Shown here piece after piece: positions 24,481-35,317 of a stretch of DNA of 64,000 nucleotides (the first letter of the stretch is position 1; the number at the start of each line of letters is the position of its first letter). The DNA comes from Polytrichum commune (lineage: Eukaryota; Streptophyta; Polytrichopsida; Polytrichales; Polytrichaceae): contig OX485805.1 in assembly GCA_950295325.1 (NCBI GenBank), forward strand, positions 55,888,758 through 55,952,757, in the 5' to 3' direction. The notes under the pieces are model-generated. The model was not told the origin of the DNA and ran no database searches. It worked only from the letters and a program-made list of their open reading frames with translations. Made by a program: the position numbers and the translations under genes.

Positions 24481-25224
24481 CAATACAAGAATGCGAAATC
24501 GATGGCGGAGGCCGAGACAAAGTTTCTGGCAATTAGGGCATGGTGGATGTCATCCTGTGCAGCAACTGAACAAGCTCTTTCTCGACTGGAGCTCTGGCTG
24601 GCATTCTGGCATTTCCGTTACCGCCAATGGGGTGGATTTATGGAATTGGTAAGTCTATACTTGCCAAACCTTTCCTGTATAGTTCACTCTTTATGGTTCA
24701 ACTACATTGATTCCGCCCTTATTCTAATTCGGACTGTATGGGCATTGCAGGATTTAAGTGAAGCTGAACTAGCGGAAATGCCATCTTGTAACCTTGCTGA
24801 ATCTATCCATAACAAGTGGAAGCAGCAATCTGGCGATCGAGGCAGCGACCTTTATGTGGCAACAGTCGATGACTTTGTGCGTGCTTTCATGCAATGCTCA
24901 ACATATTTCCAATTCCTAAAGGGAGACAACCCTAGAACTGGACCCTCGAAGGAGGAATTGAAGCTGAGGCGTGCTAAGAGGTCAGCCGCAAAAACAGGAA
25001 TATCTAAACCTCTGCATGAAGCCATCTTAAAGATGCCTGGCGGTGACGAATGGTGCACCAGGACTCCCCACCTCGAAGGGGAAGAGGTATTTGTTTCTCT
25101 GAAGCGTAAACCGGATATTGCTTTCGGTGACGAACGTGAATCTCACAGGCCAGACAAGATCAATATATCCCGACCACGCGTCCAAACCAGATCTGCCCGA
25201 CTGAACGATTCTCCACCTCTTGTG

Positions 25225-25330
25225 ACAACTCCAGATTCTCCCACAACTCCAAGATCTCCCACAACTCCACATTCTCCCACAACTCCAAGATCTCCCACAA
25301 CTCCACATTCTCCTACAACTACAGATGAGG
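25225..25330 (+). repeat. 18-base coding repeat (TTPxSP) in gene 3
   Basis: Five to six tandem copies of an 18-base unit encode the hexapeptide TTPRSP or TTPHSP, alternating between the R and H forms. The result is a Pro-rich, probably flexible linker between the catalytic part and the C-terminal SWIM finger of gene 3. Confidence 0.9.
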
Positions 25331-26224
25331 AGCAGCAGCAACTTCCAACACACGACGCTCCGCAGCAGCTGGATCGGCACATCGCACGGCTGCCTAAGAT
25401 ATCTGCGAAGGCTTGCTTTGCTCTACAAGCAATAACTAAGAAGAAGTGAGTCGCTCGGATTGTACAAGACGGGATGAGCACCGCTGCACCTACCTACTCG
25501 GGACTTATGGATAACTATCGGAAGAAGAGATTGGACCCTCAAGACTCTTTTTTTCTGCAATGATGACATTGAGAGATGCGTTAAAGGTACAAAAAAGAGA
25601 TGGGTGGTCTCAGTCCCGAACGTTCCGGAGGTATGGCCGGTTAAGTTGGAGACCAACTTAACCTGCAAAGAGATCCTCTCTTTAGAAAACACAGGATTTA
25701 GACTGTCCCAGCGGAAGGAGATGACACCTTCCAGAATTTTTCAGGACCACCCGTTACCTTTGGACTTAGCAAGCTACACGACTCCTACATATCCGGATGA
25801 GTTTCCCACCCGCCGTTCAGGGAAGTTGATTAAGCGCAACAAGAAGGCCCCGTCAACAAAACACGCCAATAATTGTGCCTCAGCCCTATCACTGAAAGCC
25901 AAAGTACACAAATTGTGCATGCTTCCAACCCCTGCCTTAGGATGCATCGTCTCGTTGGATTCCGGCACGCCCCCAAAGGTTCAGCAATACTACTTGACGA
26001 TTTCGCAGTTGCCAGCATGCACTTGTCCTAACTTCAAGGAGATGGCGACTAAAGCAATTGGAAAAAGGGGTCAATGGGCCAACTGTAAGCATTTGTACTA
26101 TTTGTTTACTGTAGTGTGTGGTTTGGACTCAGATTCAGACACGTTCATTCATGCAGCTAGTTTTAGCTTCAACGAAGTGAAGCGAGTTTTGGAGGCTGGT
26201 TTATTGAAGTACCTTGACTCTTAG

Positions 26225-26655
26225 AATTTTCTGTTTCTTTAAAGAAACATATGTATGCAAGATTTTTTATAATCATGATGTAGTAATACTAAAAGGGCCA
26301 CTACAAGACATTTGACGCACCACATGTATTTCTCTTTTCCAAAGTTGCGTGACCTTTTTGGAGTACCACTAATTATCCTTGTACTGAAACAGTACGTGTT
26401 TGACTTGAGACAAACCCATATTTATTACTGATATTAGTTCCAAATGTTCAATTTAAGCCCCTAAACCATATTTTTCACTGATACAATAACATTTTTTCCT
26501 ATATCATAGCCCTTAATTGTCCACGGTCATAGGTCCCACTGTTCACTAAGTTTAGAAAAAAAATTACTTAAAATACATTTAGTCCAAATATACCCTAAAC
26601 TTATTGCTTAAAATAACATTTTAATCAAAATATCACGGAAGTTACCGCTCACCGC
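26225..26655. other. AT-rich 3' flank of gene 3
   Basis: No gene seen. The segment ends in a threefold ACCGCTC repeat (about 26643-26662) that abuts the broken gag gene on its right; this marks the junction between the gene 1-3 block and the older retrotransposon. Confidence 0.5.
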
Positions 26656-27741
26656 TCACCGCACGCAAAATAGCTTCGTCCCCTGGATGGCTGCTAGGGT
26701 GTCTTGTATATTCTTCATCATCCTCCGAGAGTCGTCCTCTTCGACCTTGACCTTTATCAGCTCTTTCCCCTTCCGCTCTTTGCTGATTCCGGAATGACGA
26801 TTCCGGACTTTTGAACTACTGGCGGCCTCCTCGGCGGAACTAGAGGACTCAGAGGTGGTAGCCTCTGATTTGCTGCTGGAGCTTGATTCGGAGGGGGAGC
26901 TGTACTTCCGTCTCCTCCGGCGGTGCTTCCTTCCCTTCTCCTCCGTTTGTCTAAGCGACTTCCGGAGAGATTGCGCAGAATTCTCGTAGTTTTGCGCTGC
27001 CTCCATCGCCTCCCGGAGAGTGGCCGGTCTGGTCTGCCGGATCTGGAAGCCCATCCGTTCCGGAAACCCTGCCACGTACCATTCCACCTGCACGCTTTGG
27101 GCGATTTCAGTCGTTAGTTTCTGAATCAGAGCCTTCACCCTCTGACCGTACTTCCGGACTGATTCCGCCGGCTTCTTCGCCATCCGGCTCAACCGTCCCA
27201 GAGCTCTTGCCTCACCTCCCGCTTCTCGGAAGGTCTTCAGAAATAGCCGGATGAAATCCACCCAGTCATCCCTGGTCTCGTCTGGTACATCTTGGTACCA
27301 TTTCAATGCTTCCCCCTTCAACAGTCCTTGGAAGATCCGGCCTTTGGCATCCGCATCCTCTTCGTTGGCAGTGGCAATGGATTCAAACTCACAGTACCAG
27401 TCATCCACATCCTGACTTCCGTCTCCTCGGAATGGACTGTACTTGAGCCGTGTAGCTGGAGCCATCGGGGCGACGGGAATTCCTTCCTCTTCTTCGGACT
27501 CCGCTTCCGTCCTCCCTGCTCCGTCTGGTGTGGAAAACCCGGCGACTTTTGCCGGATCCGGACTAGTCGGGGCTGACTCGTCCAATGATAACACTATAAT
27601 GTCCCCTTCCAGTCTCGAGGAGGTCCGTGACCTCCGATCCAAGTTAGTGCTCGGTAACTCATGCACTATCACGCTTCCTCTTTGGTTTTCAAGTCGGGCG
27701 GATCTCCGGGGCGCTGTACCAACCGGCTGGGATCCGCTCAT
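26656..27741 (-). pseudogene. Ty3/gypsy gag, 3'-truncated
   Basis: The reading frame from the ATG at 27741 encodes about 361 residues. The middle shows the plant retrotransposon gag core (FRGDGSQDVDDWYCEFE, LLKGEALKWYQDV, FIRLFLKTFREAG, SVRKYGQRVKALIQKL), followed by a Lys/Arg/Ser-rich segment. The frame ends at 26656 right after crossing the junction with gene 3 flanking DNA, and no zinc knuckle, protease or polymerase follows, so the rest of the element is missing. An in-frame upstream extension to 27867 crosses the primer binding site and is not translated sequence. Gag would package element RNA in the cytoplasm. Confidence 0.8.
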
Positions 27742-27832
27742 CCCAGCTAGAGACACATTGCAGAACGGAATCCACCTTGCGACCGTATGCACCAGCAGGT
27801 CCAGGGCTTCGCCTCCCCCTACAGCTTTAGAA

Positions 27833-27850
27833 TCCCCGGCAGCGGCGCCA
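27833..27850 (-). other. Primer binding site of the older Ty3/gypsy element
   Basis: On the minus strand this reads TGGCGCCGCTGCCGGGGA, the primer-site type used by many plant Athila/Tat-like Ty3 elements (usually assigned to tRNA-Asp). It lies 92 bases upstream of the gag ATG and 6 bases inside the proposed LTR edge (ending CACA at 27857). Confidence 0.8.
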
Positions 27851-27867
27851 AAATCGTGTGGGAACAC

Positions 27868-29151
27868 GCGAACACCAACATATCCGAATTGGCGTTTTTA
27901 AGTGCCTAATCCGGTTTTGTCCGGATGACCCTAGTATCGTCCAGGGATTCTGTGAAGTGTAGGAGGTCTAGAACTCTCTGTACCTGCTTATCTCCTCTTC
28001 CTTAGCCAAATTTCCGGAAACCCTAATTTCCGGACTTTTGGTCTTTGGGACACTCTTCGTCTTCTTCCGGAGTGTGCCTTTCCGGATTGTACCTCTAGGT
28101 CCTAATTATAATGCTTACTCACCCCTCTACGTCTACCCTCTAGAATAGGTGGTTCCTTCCGGTGAAGACGTCCTTTATAAGATTGGAATCCGGAAACTCC
28201 CTCACAATCAATCCGGATTGATCAGATCCGTCTTGGCAGGTCACACAGAGAGATCCGGATTATTTCTTAGGACCACATTGACCAGAGGAATCATTCCAAC
28301 CGGAGATCTGATTCGACGGGATAAGTGGGTGACCCGTACCACTTTCCGGATTGTCCCGTCCACCGGCGATGAGACCTCTTCGGAAGATCAGATTGGCGCA
28401 AGTCCGGATCCCTTCCGGACCTTTGCCCAATCTTCCCCATGGCTATCTCACCTGGACGTTACCCAGACATCCGAAACAATGAGGATCTCTTCCCACTACA
28501 CTCCGGAGGTGGCCTCCAACCCGGAACCCTTACTGATCCGGTCCTTCCCTTCTCCTTCCGACAAATATGTCCGGCTACCTCTACCCTGGATTCTACTCAA
28601 TCTGAGCTAACTGGGCGATCCGTACCACCTTCCGGATTGGTCCATCTAAGGGCGGTGGGACCTCTTCAGAAGATCAGATTGGCGTAAGTCCGGATCCCTT
28701 CCGGATCTCACCCAATCCTCCCATCGGCTATCCCACCTAGACGTTACTCAACCATCCGGTTTAGTGAGGTTTCCCTCCCACTACACACAGAGAGGATCTA
28801 CAAGGCAATAACCAGATCAGATCCAGGTCTCTTCTCCCATGTCCTATCCGGAACTCCTATCCCTCATGCTCTCTCTCTCCTCCGCTAACGATCTCCGGAT
28901 CATTCATACAAACATCAATCAAGGAAAGTCAAGGAGTGAGAAACCAAGGAATTTATTAGAGTAGGAGCAATCAAAATACAACAATGGAGAAAGAACCCTT
29001 CCCCAACTCCTTATTCAGCCTTAAGTAGAGGCTCAAAATCCCTAACCTGAGGGCGGCGGCCCAGGCAACCGCCGCTAAGGAAAACCCTAACTACACCCGT
29101 TCTCCCGGATTTCCCGGATCAAGATCCGGATTTTCCGCTGACAACTCCCAA
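27868..29151 (-). other. TCCGGA-rich non-coding half of the older element
   Basis: No open frame with protein-like content. CCGGA/TCCGG words are extremely dense. The region ends at the TE1 insertion site (CCAA at 29148-29151). Minus-strand features: AATAAA at 28957-28952 and a long leader toward the primer site. Confidence 0.5.
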
Positions 29152-30126
29152 TGTCGCGCACCTCTCCATGAGGAGTGCCCGAAACACCATGGGCACAAGG
29201 GGGACCCCGGAGTGACACCCGGGACTTGTGGCGCCGTTGGTGAGAGGGCCCAAGTGATCCTAGTGTGGGTGAGGGCCCCGGGCGTTGGGAACGCCTCCCA
29301 CCCACAAAGACTAGGAGGCACAAGGGTAAGGCCATGAGCTATGCGTAGCTCATGGCGTGGTGATTCTAGAATGCTCAAGAACACCTCAATCGGAGGTGTG
29401 AGCTAGGAGTTATGGCCATTTGAGTGGGGCGCTGTCCCGGGACAGCGCCCTGGTGCAGCAGTGCCTGGGAGTGACTCCCGGGACTGCCAAGGTTCAAAGA
29501 GGCATAACGTCCTCATAACTTGCCCAAATGGGGCAAGTGAGGAGTCCATCGGCATCTACGTGAAACGTAGATGAAGATGGAGTGGTTGGTTGTTATGATC
29601 AGACATCATACAAGGAAGTTATGATGGTATGAAGCTGCTGGGGGGTTCTAGGCCCAGCAGCTAAAGGAAAATGTCCACTTGGCCCCAACTCTTGGTAGAG
29701 AGACAAGAGGTTGGTTGACGGTGGGGTAGGGGCCCCGCGTGAAGTCCTAGAGGCTTATATGGGTGAGGTGGTGTGGCCTCACCCACCCGAGGCCGAACGG
29801 CACGGCCTCCATGGGCATTGGCCCAATGTGAGGCCATAGTTGCCTAGTATGGTTCGGGTTGTTGTAGTGTTGCTCCGGCAACGCGATGATCAACATAGGA
29901 TTGGACTTCCAGGGATGGAAGTCCACATTGGGGAAATGGGTTACCGATTAAGGGGTGAGTCCCGAAAGCAAAGTAGGAGGGTTGGTTCCCTCCTATGAAC
30001 TATTGGTCCGGGGTTAGAGGAGCTAACCATTAGCATGGCGGTATGCGAAGGGTTAGCCACTCGTAACCTTTGCTAGAATTGAAAATTGGCAAGATGGTCA
30101 AGGGGGGGCTAGCAAGGGTTGCGACA
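29152..30126 (+). repeat. TE1 5' LTR
   Basis: Begins TGTCGCGCACC, ends TTGCGACA. A possible TATA box CTTATATGGG lies at about 29755. The 24-base palindrome is at 29427-29450. Open frames on the minus strand here recur in all five LTR copies and are not genes. Confidence 0.95.
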
Positions 30127-30128
30127 CT

Positions 30129-30148
30129 TGGTATCAGAGCAGGGTTCC
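30129..30148 (+). other. TE1 primer binding site (initiator tRNA-Met)
   Basis: TGGTATCAGAGC, two bases after the LTR, is complementary to the 3' end of plant initiator tRNA-Met; the match weakens after 12 bases. Confidence 0.9.
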
Positions 30149-30177
30149 AATATTTGAGCTAGCACTTTGAGGTAGAC

Positions 30178-31430
30178 ATGGCTATCAAAAATGCGGGTTA
30201 TGATGGTGAGCCCGGGGTTTCCAAAAGGTTGTGAGGCTCAAATTGGAACAAGGATCATGTGCAAGTGGATTTTGATCATACCATTGATTCTAATGACAAT
30301 GGTGGGCATGAGGGTGGATTTGGTGAGGAAAATGGAGGAGTGCTTTGAAAAGGCTCCCACAAACCTCGAAAAGTATTTGGGGGCTAGAATACCGAATGCA
30401 CCCAAAACCTTGGAGGGCATTAATGTTGGATTGAAATTCCAATTTGAAATGCTTAGAAGGTGGTGATGTTGAAATGAACTTGGGGCACATGAGGCACGCG
30501 GGGTCTCTTAAGGCGTATACGTGCTAATTTCACACCCAAATGAATGGTACATCTAGGATGGACGAGCTTTCTAAGAAATGCATCGTTTTAGGTGGGTTTC
30601 AAAAGCGGGTGGTGAAAACCATGTTCAAGACCCCAAAGCTTCTTGAGGACGTTGTGCGAATCATAAAGATTTGAAGAGCATTGAAGCCGATGGTCCTAAG
30701 AAGAAGTTGGGCGGCACATCACCACAAAGTGGGTTTAGCCGAAAGAGGTCCCAAGGAAATGAGCGCAAGTAGTTTGGCCCATTATACCAAGGCAAATCAT
30801 GCTAGCTCGTGCCGCGGATGGAATGTGAGAAGGTGGCTTGGTGGTACCAAGCTAGATCATATTTGTGCCACGGACGGAGTGTTAAAAGTTGGCCTTGCGG
30901 ACCAAGCCAAACTCATGGTGTTGTCGAGGACCAAATGTTAGACGATGGCTTTGTGGCCAAGGCTAGTAGCCTTAAGCCGAGGCCAAGTCTTTTGTATCTT
31001 GAGGCTCAAATGAATGGGAGAAATGTCTCATGGGTGACAAAGAGGCAAGCCATTTCTTCTTGAGCCCGAAACTCATAAGGGAGTTGGGGCTTGCCGATTG
31101 ATAGAGCAAGCAAGCCCACCAAGGTGCGGTTTGGAAAGGGCGAACCACATGAGACAAAGGAGGCCGCGATGCATGTAACCTTTCAATGTGGGACATTGGA
31201 TTTTTGTCAAAATTTCACACCAAGTGAAATACATGAAATGCATGTCATTGTGAAGGCCGCCTTCTTTGAAACTCACATGATAGATGTGAGGTGCAAGCCG
31301 GTGTGCTTGCGGTGCATTATGATGTGTCATAATGGCAAAGAATTGAAGTTCAAATTAACAAAGACTCCTATGGTAGGAGGACCTAAGTTGAATTTGGTCT
31401 TAATGGACCGAATGAAAAAAAAAAAAAAAA
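30178..31430 (+). pseudogene. TE1 gag/protease remnant
   Basis: The ATG at 30178 (MAIKNAGYDG) meets a stop after some 18 codons, and the region to 31.0 kb has stops and frame changes throughout. Near 31034-31098 the translation EASHFFLSPKLIRELGL corresponds to the start of a retroviral-type aspartic protease (usually D-S/T-G-A-S-H-N-F), with the catalytic DSG destroyed. Downstream, VRFGKGEPHETKEAA and FETHMIDVRCKP continue the protease-to-RT linker region. A run of 12 A at about 31418-31430 is another lesion or sequencing hazard. Confidence 0.6.
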
Positions 31431-31798
31431 CATAATTGTTGTGGTTCAATTGGAGCAACTCCAAGGAACGTATGGGGAGGCGAGGAAAGATGGGCCTCCC
31501 CCAAACCACATTGGTGGGATGTTGGTGAGATACAAGGATGTATTCATCAATGTGTTGCCCAGAAAGTTACCGCCAAGGAATAAAAAAATAACTTTGCTCA
31601 ACGAGATATTGAGTTCTTAAGGTATGTGGTGACAAAGGAAGTTGGTGGACGAACATGAAAAATGTCAAAGCAATCCAAAAGGAGAATTGGCCCTTCATTC
31701 AACAAGGGCTTAGGTCATTTGTTGGCCTAGCCAACTACTACCACCACTTCATTCGAGAGTTTTTGAAGGTTGCTAGGACCTTAATCAACTTATTGAGG

Positions 31799-32690
31799 AA
31801 AATGGCTATCCCAAGAGTGGGATGAGCCTTGTCACCAAGCGTTTGGGGAGCTCAAGAGCAAGTTCTCTTCACAAGATGTGGTTAAGTTTCCGGATTTTAG
31901 TAAGCATTTTGAGGTGCACATGGAGGTGAAGGACTTTACCTTTGGCGGATGTTGATCCAAGATGGATGACCATTGCTTATGGGAGCATAAAGCTCCATGG
32001 TTGTCGAACCTTGTCCGGCGTGTGTAAGAAATGGTTATCCCAAGAATGGGATGAGCCTTGCTACAAAGCCTTTGGGAAGCTTAAGACCAAGTTCTCTTCG
32101 CCGCCCGTGCTCAAGTTCGTGGAGTTGACAAACCTTTGAGGTGCATACGGGGGCAAGTGACTTTACCATTGGCGGATGTTAAGGCAAAATGAATGGCCAT
32201 TGCATATAAGAGCATGAAGCTCGATGGTTGTTCGACCTTGTCCAACGTGTGCAAGAAATGGCTATCCCAAGAGTGGGATGAGCCTTGCCACCAAGTCTTT
32301 GAGGAGCTTAAGACGAAGTTCTCTTCGCCACCCGTGCTCAAGTTTTTGGAGTTTGACAAACCTTTTGAGGTGCATACGGGGGCGAGTGACTTTACCATTG
32401 GTGGATGTTGATGCAAGATGGATGGCCATTACATATGAGAGCATGAAGCTTGATGGTTGTCCTACCTTGTCCGACTTGTGGAAGAAATAGCTATCCCAAG
32501 AGTGGGATGATGTTTGTCACGAGTCTTTGGGGAGCTTAAGAGTAAGTTCTCTTCGCCGCCCGTGCTCAAGTTCATGGAGCTTGACAAACCTTTTAAGGTG
32601 CATACGGGGATGAATGACTTTGCCAATGGTGGATTATATGTAAGATGGATGGCCATTGCATATGGGAGCATGAAGCTCGATGGTTGTCAA
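31799..32690 (+). repeat. Four tandem copies of the RT/RNase H junction in TE1
   Basis: Units start at about 31799, 32029, 32256 and 32486, with a period of 227-230 bases. Each begins AAATGGCTATCCCAAGA and encodes a version of WLSQEWDEPC, FSSPPVLKF and FEVHTGASDF, that is, the end of RT and the start of RNase H in Ty3 elements. Functional elements have this once. Copies differ from one another by substitutions and stops, so the expansion is not the newest event. Confidence 0.85.
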
Positions 32691-34090
32691 AGAAGACAAC
32701 CAACTCATGACAAAGAACTTCTTTGTCGTAGTGCATTGCTTGAAGATGTGGTGACACTATTTGGGGTCGCACAAAGCAAAGGTCTACATGGACAATGTGC
32801 CCTAAAAGAATTTTGACATACAAGCGTAAGTGAGCGCCAAGTCATTGCGGTGGCATGATAGTTTGGCGCTTATGTAGGTGGATTTGATCCACAAACCGGA
32901 CCGTGGAAATGTGGTGCCGGATGCGCGAAGTAGACCGGAAGAGTTCCAAGCAATGAGAACCATCCAAACCTTGTGGCTAATGTGTGCCGGCGAAGGAAAC
33001 TTGTGATGCAAGATACGGGAGGGGTAAATTAACTACCCCAAAGCACAAAAGCTTTTAGGTGAGCGTCGCAAGAGCACGGTGCTTAAAGAGGTTAAGTTGG
33101 TGGACGGATTGTTCAAGTGCAAGCAAAGTTGGGTGTATGTGCCACAAGGCAAGTTGAGGCTATCGGTTTTGAAGGAGGAATATGATAGTCCTATTGCCGG
33201 CCATAGAGGAGAAAGAAAAAACCGCCATAGAATGGTGTCTTGGAGGTACCATTGGTAGTGCATAAAGGAAGATATAGCCCACTTTGTGAAGGCTTGAATC
33301 AAATTGCCAAGTGAACCGAGCCTCTTACCAAAAGCAAGGCGGTTTCTTGCAACCGTTGCCTATCCCGTCGGCGCCATGGCATAGTATGTGCATGGACTTG
33401 ATCACAAGTTTGCCGAAGTCACATGGGTATGATGCCATCTTGTTGATGGTTGAGCGGTTTGCCAAGTTGGCACACATGGTGCCGATTGTGGGAACCGCAA
33501 CCGCGTTGGAGACCGCATAGCCTTTTCTCAAAGGATGGTTGAGGCACCACGAGTTGCCAAGAGTGATTGTGTGGGATCAAGATCCAAAGTTCACAAGTGC
33601 ATTTTCAATGCATTTCTCTAAGGAGGTCGGAATGAAACTAAGGTTTAGCACGGCCTTGCATTCCCAAATGGATGGGAAAGCGGAGTGTGTGAATGGGGTC
33701 TCGAAGCAATACTTGAGGAACTTCGTGGGGGCGGACCAAGGAGATTGGGCGGACTATGTGGGTCGAGCGGAGTGTAATTGCAATGTAGCCACGCACTTGG
33801 CTACCAAAAGGTGGTCTTTCGTGGTGGCTTATGGAGTGGATGCACTCCAACCTATTAACCTAGCTCTCGAGGGGGCACATTCAACACTAGAGTTCAACCA
33901 AGATGGTGAGGACTTGGCCAAGGATGGTAAACAAGTCTTGGAGATGACCAAGTTGTTGGTGGAGAAAGCCCGAAGGTGCTACGGAGTGCAAGTCAATGCC
34001 GGAAGACGCGAAGTGGAGTATGAGGTGGGCCAATAAGGTGTTGTCGAATGTGGACAATTTCACCTTGCCCAAAGGCCTTACTCCAAAAGT
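32691..34090 (+). pseudogene. TE1 RNase H end and integrase remnant
   Basis: After the last repeat unit, QPTHDKELL and later KPDRGNVV-like words (32890-32930) are RNase H tail. Integrase core pieces follow in one phase from 33311 to 34036, interrupted by a TAG at 33518-33520. The DDE triad positions are visible: MDLITSLPKS (first D), WDQDPKFTS (second D), KAECVNG (E). The zinc-binding N-terminal part (33040-33310) is frame-shifted. The TAG is shared with TE2. Confidence 0.8.
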
Positions 34091-34329
34091 TCATGTCCAA
34101 AATTGGAGCTTTGTTTTCCATTGTGGAACAAATGTTCAAGGACATGTATAAGTTAGAATTACCGCCGGAGATCAAAGTGCATCCGACATTTCATGTCTCA
34201 TTACGAAAGTCATTTTAGGACGACACCTTGTGGCCCGAACACAAGCAAGTGATTAATTAGGCCACGTCCCGACCTTGTGGAGGTCATTTGGAACATGAGG
34301 TAGGAGGGCATCCTCAAGTGTAGGAAGCC

Positions 34330-34460
34330 CAAATGAAAAGGAAAGAAAAATGTACAAAGGAGTACTTGGTGAAATGGTGAGGATACCATGAGAAAGAAAC
34401 CACTTGGGTGGCGGCAAGAGACATGGTGAACACCAATGAATTGGTGAAGAACTTTGAATA
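34330..34460 (+). pseudogene. TE1 chromodomain remnant
   Basis: The translation shows EYLVKW, a stop (TGA 34378-34380), then GYHEKETTWVAARDMV. This matches the chromodomain pattern with its aromatic residues (Y, W, W). In chromoviruses this integrase tail guides insertion to marked chromatin. The same stop is in TE2. Confidence 0.8.
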
Positions 34461-35317
34461 AACTAAGGCTAAGGATTCCAATAAAATGAAGCGTAGGCAT
34501 TGATGAGGACATCAATCTCCTTTAGTGGGGGAGAGACGCTAGTAGCACACTTAACTTCGAGGTTAATTACTCCACAACATGAACTTGTTCTTTGGCTTGA
34601 GGGAATAAAGTCCAAACTTTAGTGGTGCAAAGAGAAAAGTATGAGATGAGGTCCTAGTCTTGTACTTGTGCTTGGTTAATGGAAGAGGGGGAATAGATAT
34701 GCCAAACTAGGTTGGGTAAGCCGAGTAATTGGGGGCCATGGCTTGGAGGGGCCTTGGATAAAACCAAGAAACTTCTTAGTTGTGGGCTTGTCCGGGCGGG
34801 GACAAGGTGATGGCGCGTGCTCATAAAAGTGCTACCCGCGAGCTAACGAAAGTTGGCGCATGGGAGTCATGAACCCATGTCTCGAAAGAGCAAAGTGGGA
34901 ACCGAGTCGGGCGGGACTTGGCATCACCCCCGTGCGATCGAGGCGTGGCTTAACAATGGAAAGCCATCTCGGAGTTGCAACCGAGACAACTTAGTGGAAG
35001 CGTTGAGGTCTCGCCTAGATGTGTCATGTTAGGCTAGTGGAGCCTAACGGGGGAGGCCCCAAAGGAGGGGCAACCCAAGTGAGTCCCAAAGTAGGTGGGT
35101 CTAGTATAGGTTAGGTCCTTGGACAAGAGATCCAAGGTCGCTAACGGACCACCTAGGAACGACACCTTTGGGACTATGCCAAATTTGAAGATGCATTGTG
35201 GGGGTCGCGCCCTAAGGTAAACACAATGCCGCACCATAGAGGATGGCAACTTGAGAATTGGTGTGCCGACTACGAGTATAGTCGATGAGGGCATCGACTC
35301 CGTTTGGTGGGGGTGAG
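34461..35317 (+). other. TE1 3' non-coding region and polypurine tract
   Basis: No coding signal. The region ends in TGGTGGGGGTGAG (35305-35317), a purine-rich tract directly before the 3' LTR that would prime plus-strand synthesis. CTTGG at 34917-34921 is the empty counterpart of the site where TE2 carries a solo LTR. Confidence 0.65.

Larger units (their letters stand above)
21557..26224 (+). pseudogene. Gene 3: MULE-like DDE/SWIM transposase-related protein, disrupted
   Basis: The frame opens at an ATG (21557) and stays in one phase to 23479, apart from a single TAG at 22334-22336. A solo LTR then interrupts it (23480-24475). Removing the LTR plus one target duplication brings the downstream frame into register. 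A 102-base intron (24649-24750) and another from 25446 to about 25587 follow. Features: Cys-rich region near 22500 (CKSCNVPPTCVVVC); VYDSTYC and GFMADSAQANW as likely first and second acidic residues of an RNase H-like transposase; FHWTQSLEKH; a conserved region around AEAETKFLAIRAWW as likely third acid; a Ser/Thr-Pro repeat; and a C-terminal SWIM finger (ACTC ... NCKH) at about 26015-26090. MULE transposases share the DDE core plus SWIM layout. It could be a domesticated or a resident transposase; in either case this copy is dead. Confidence 0.7.

Noticed and set aside
1360-26660. Terminal inverted repeats bounding the gene 1-3 block
   Set aside because: GAGCGG-type words occur near 1400 and near 26650, but no convincing inverted alignment or target duplication could be made by eye.
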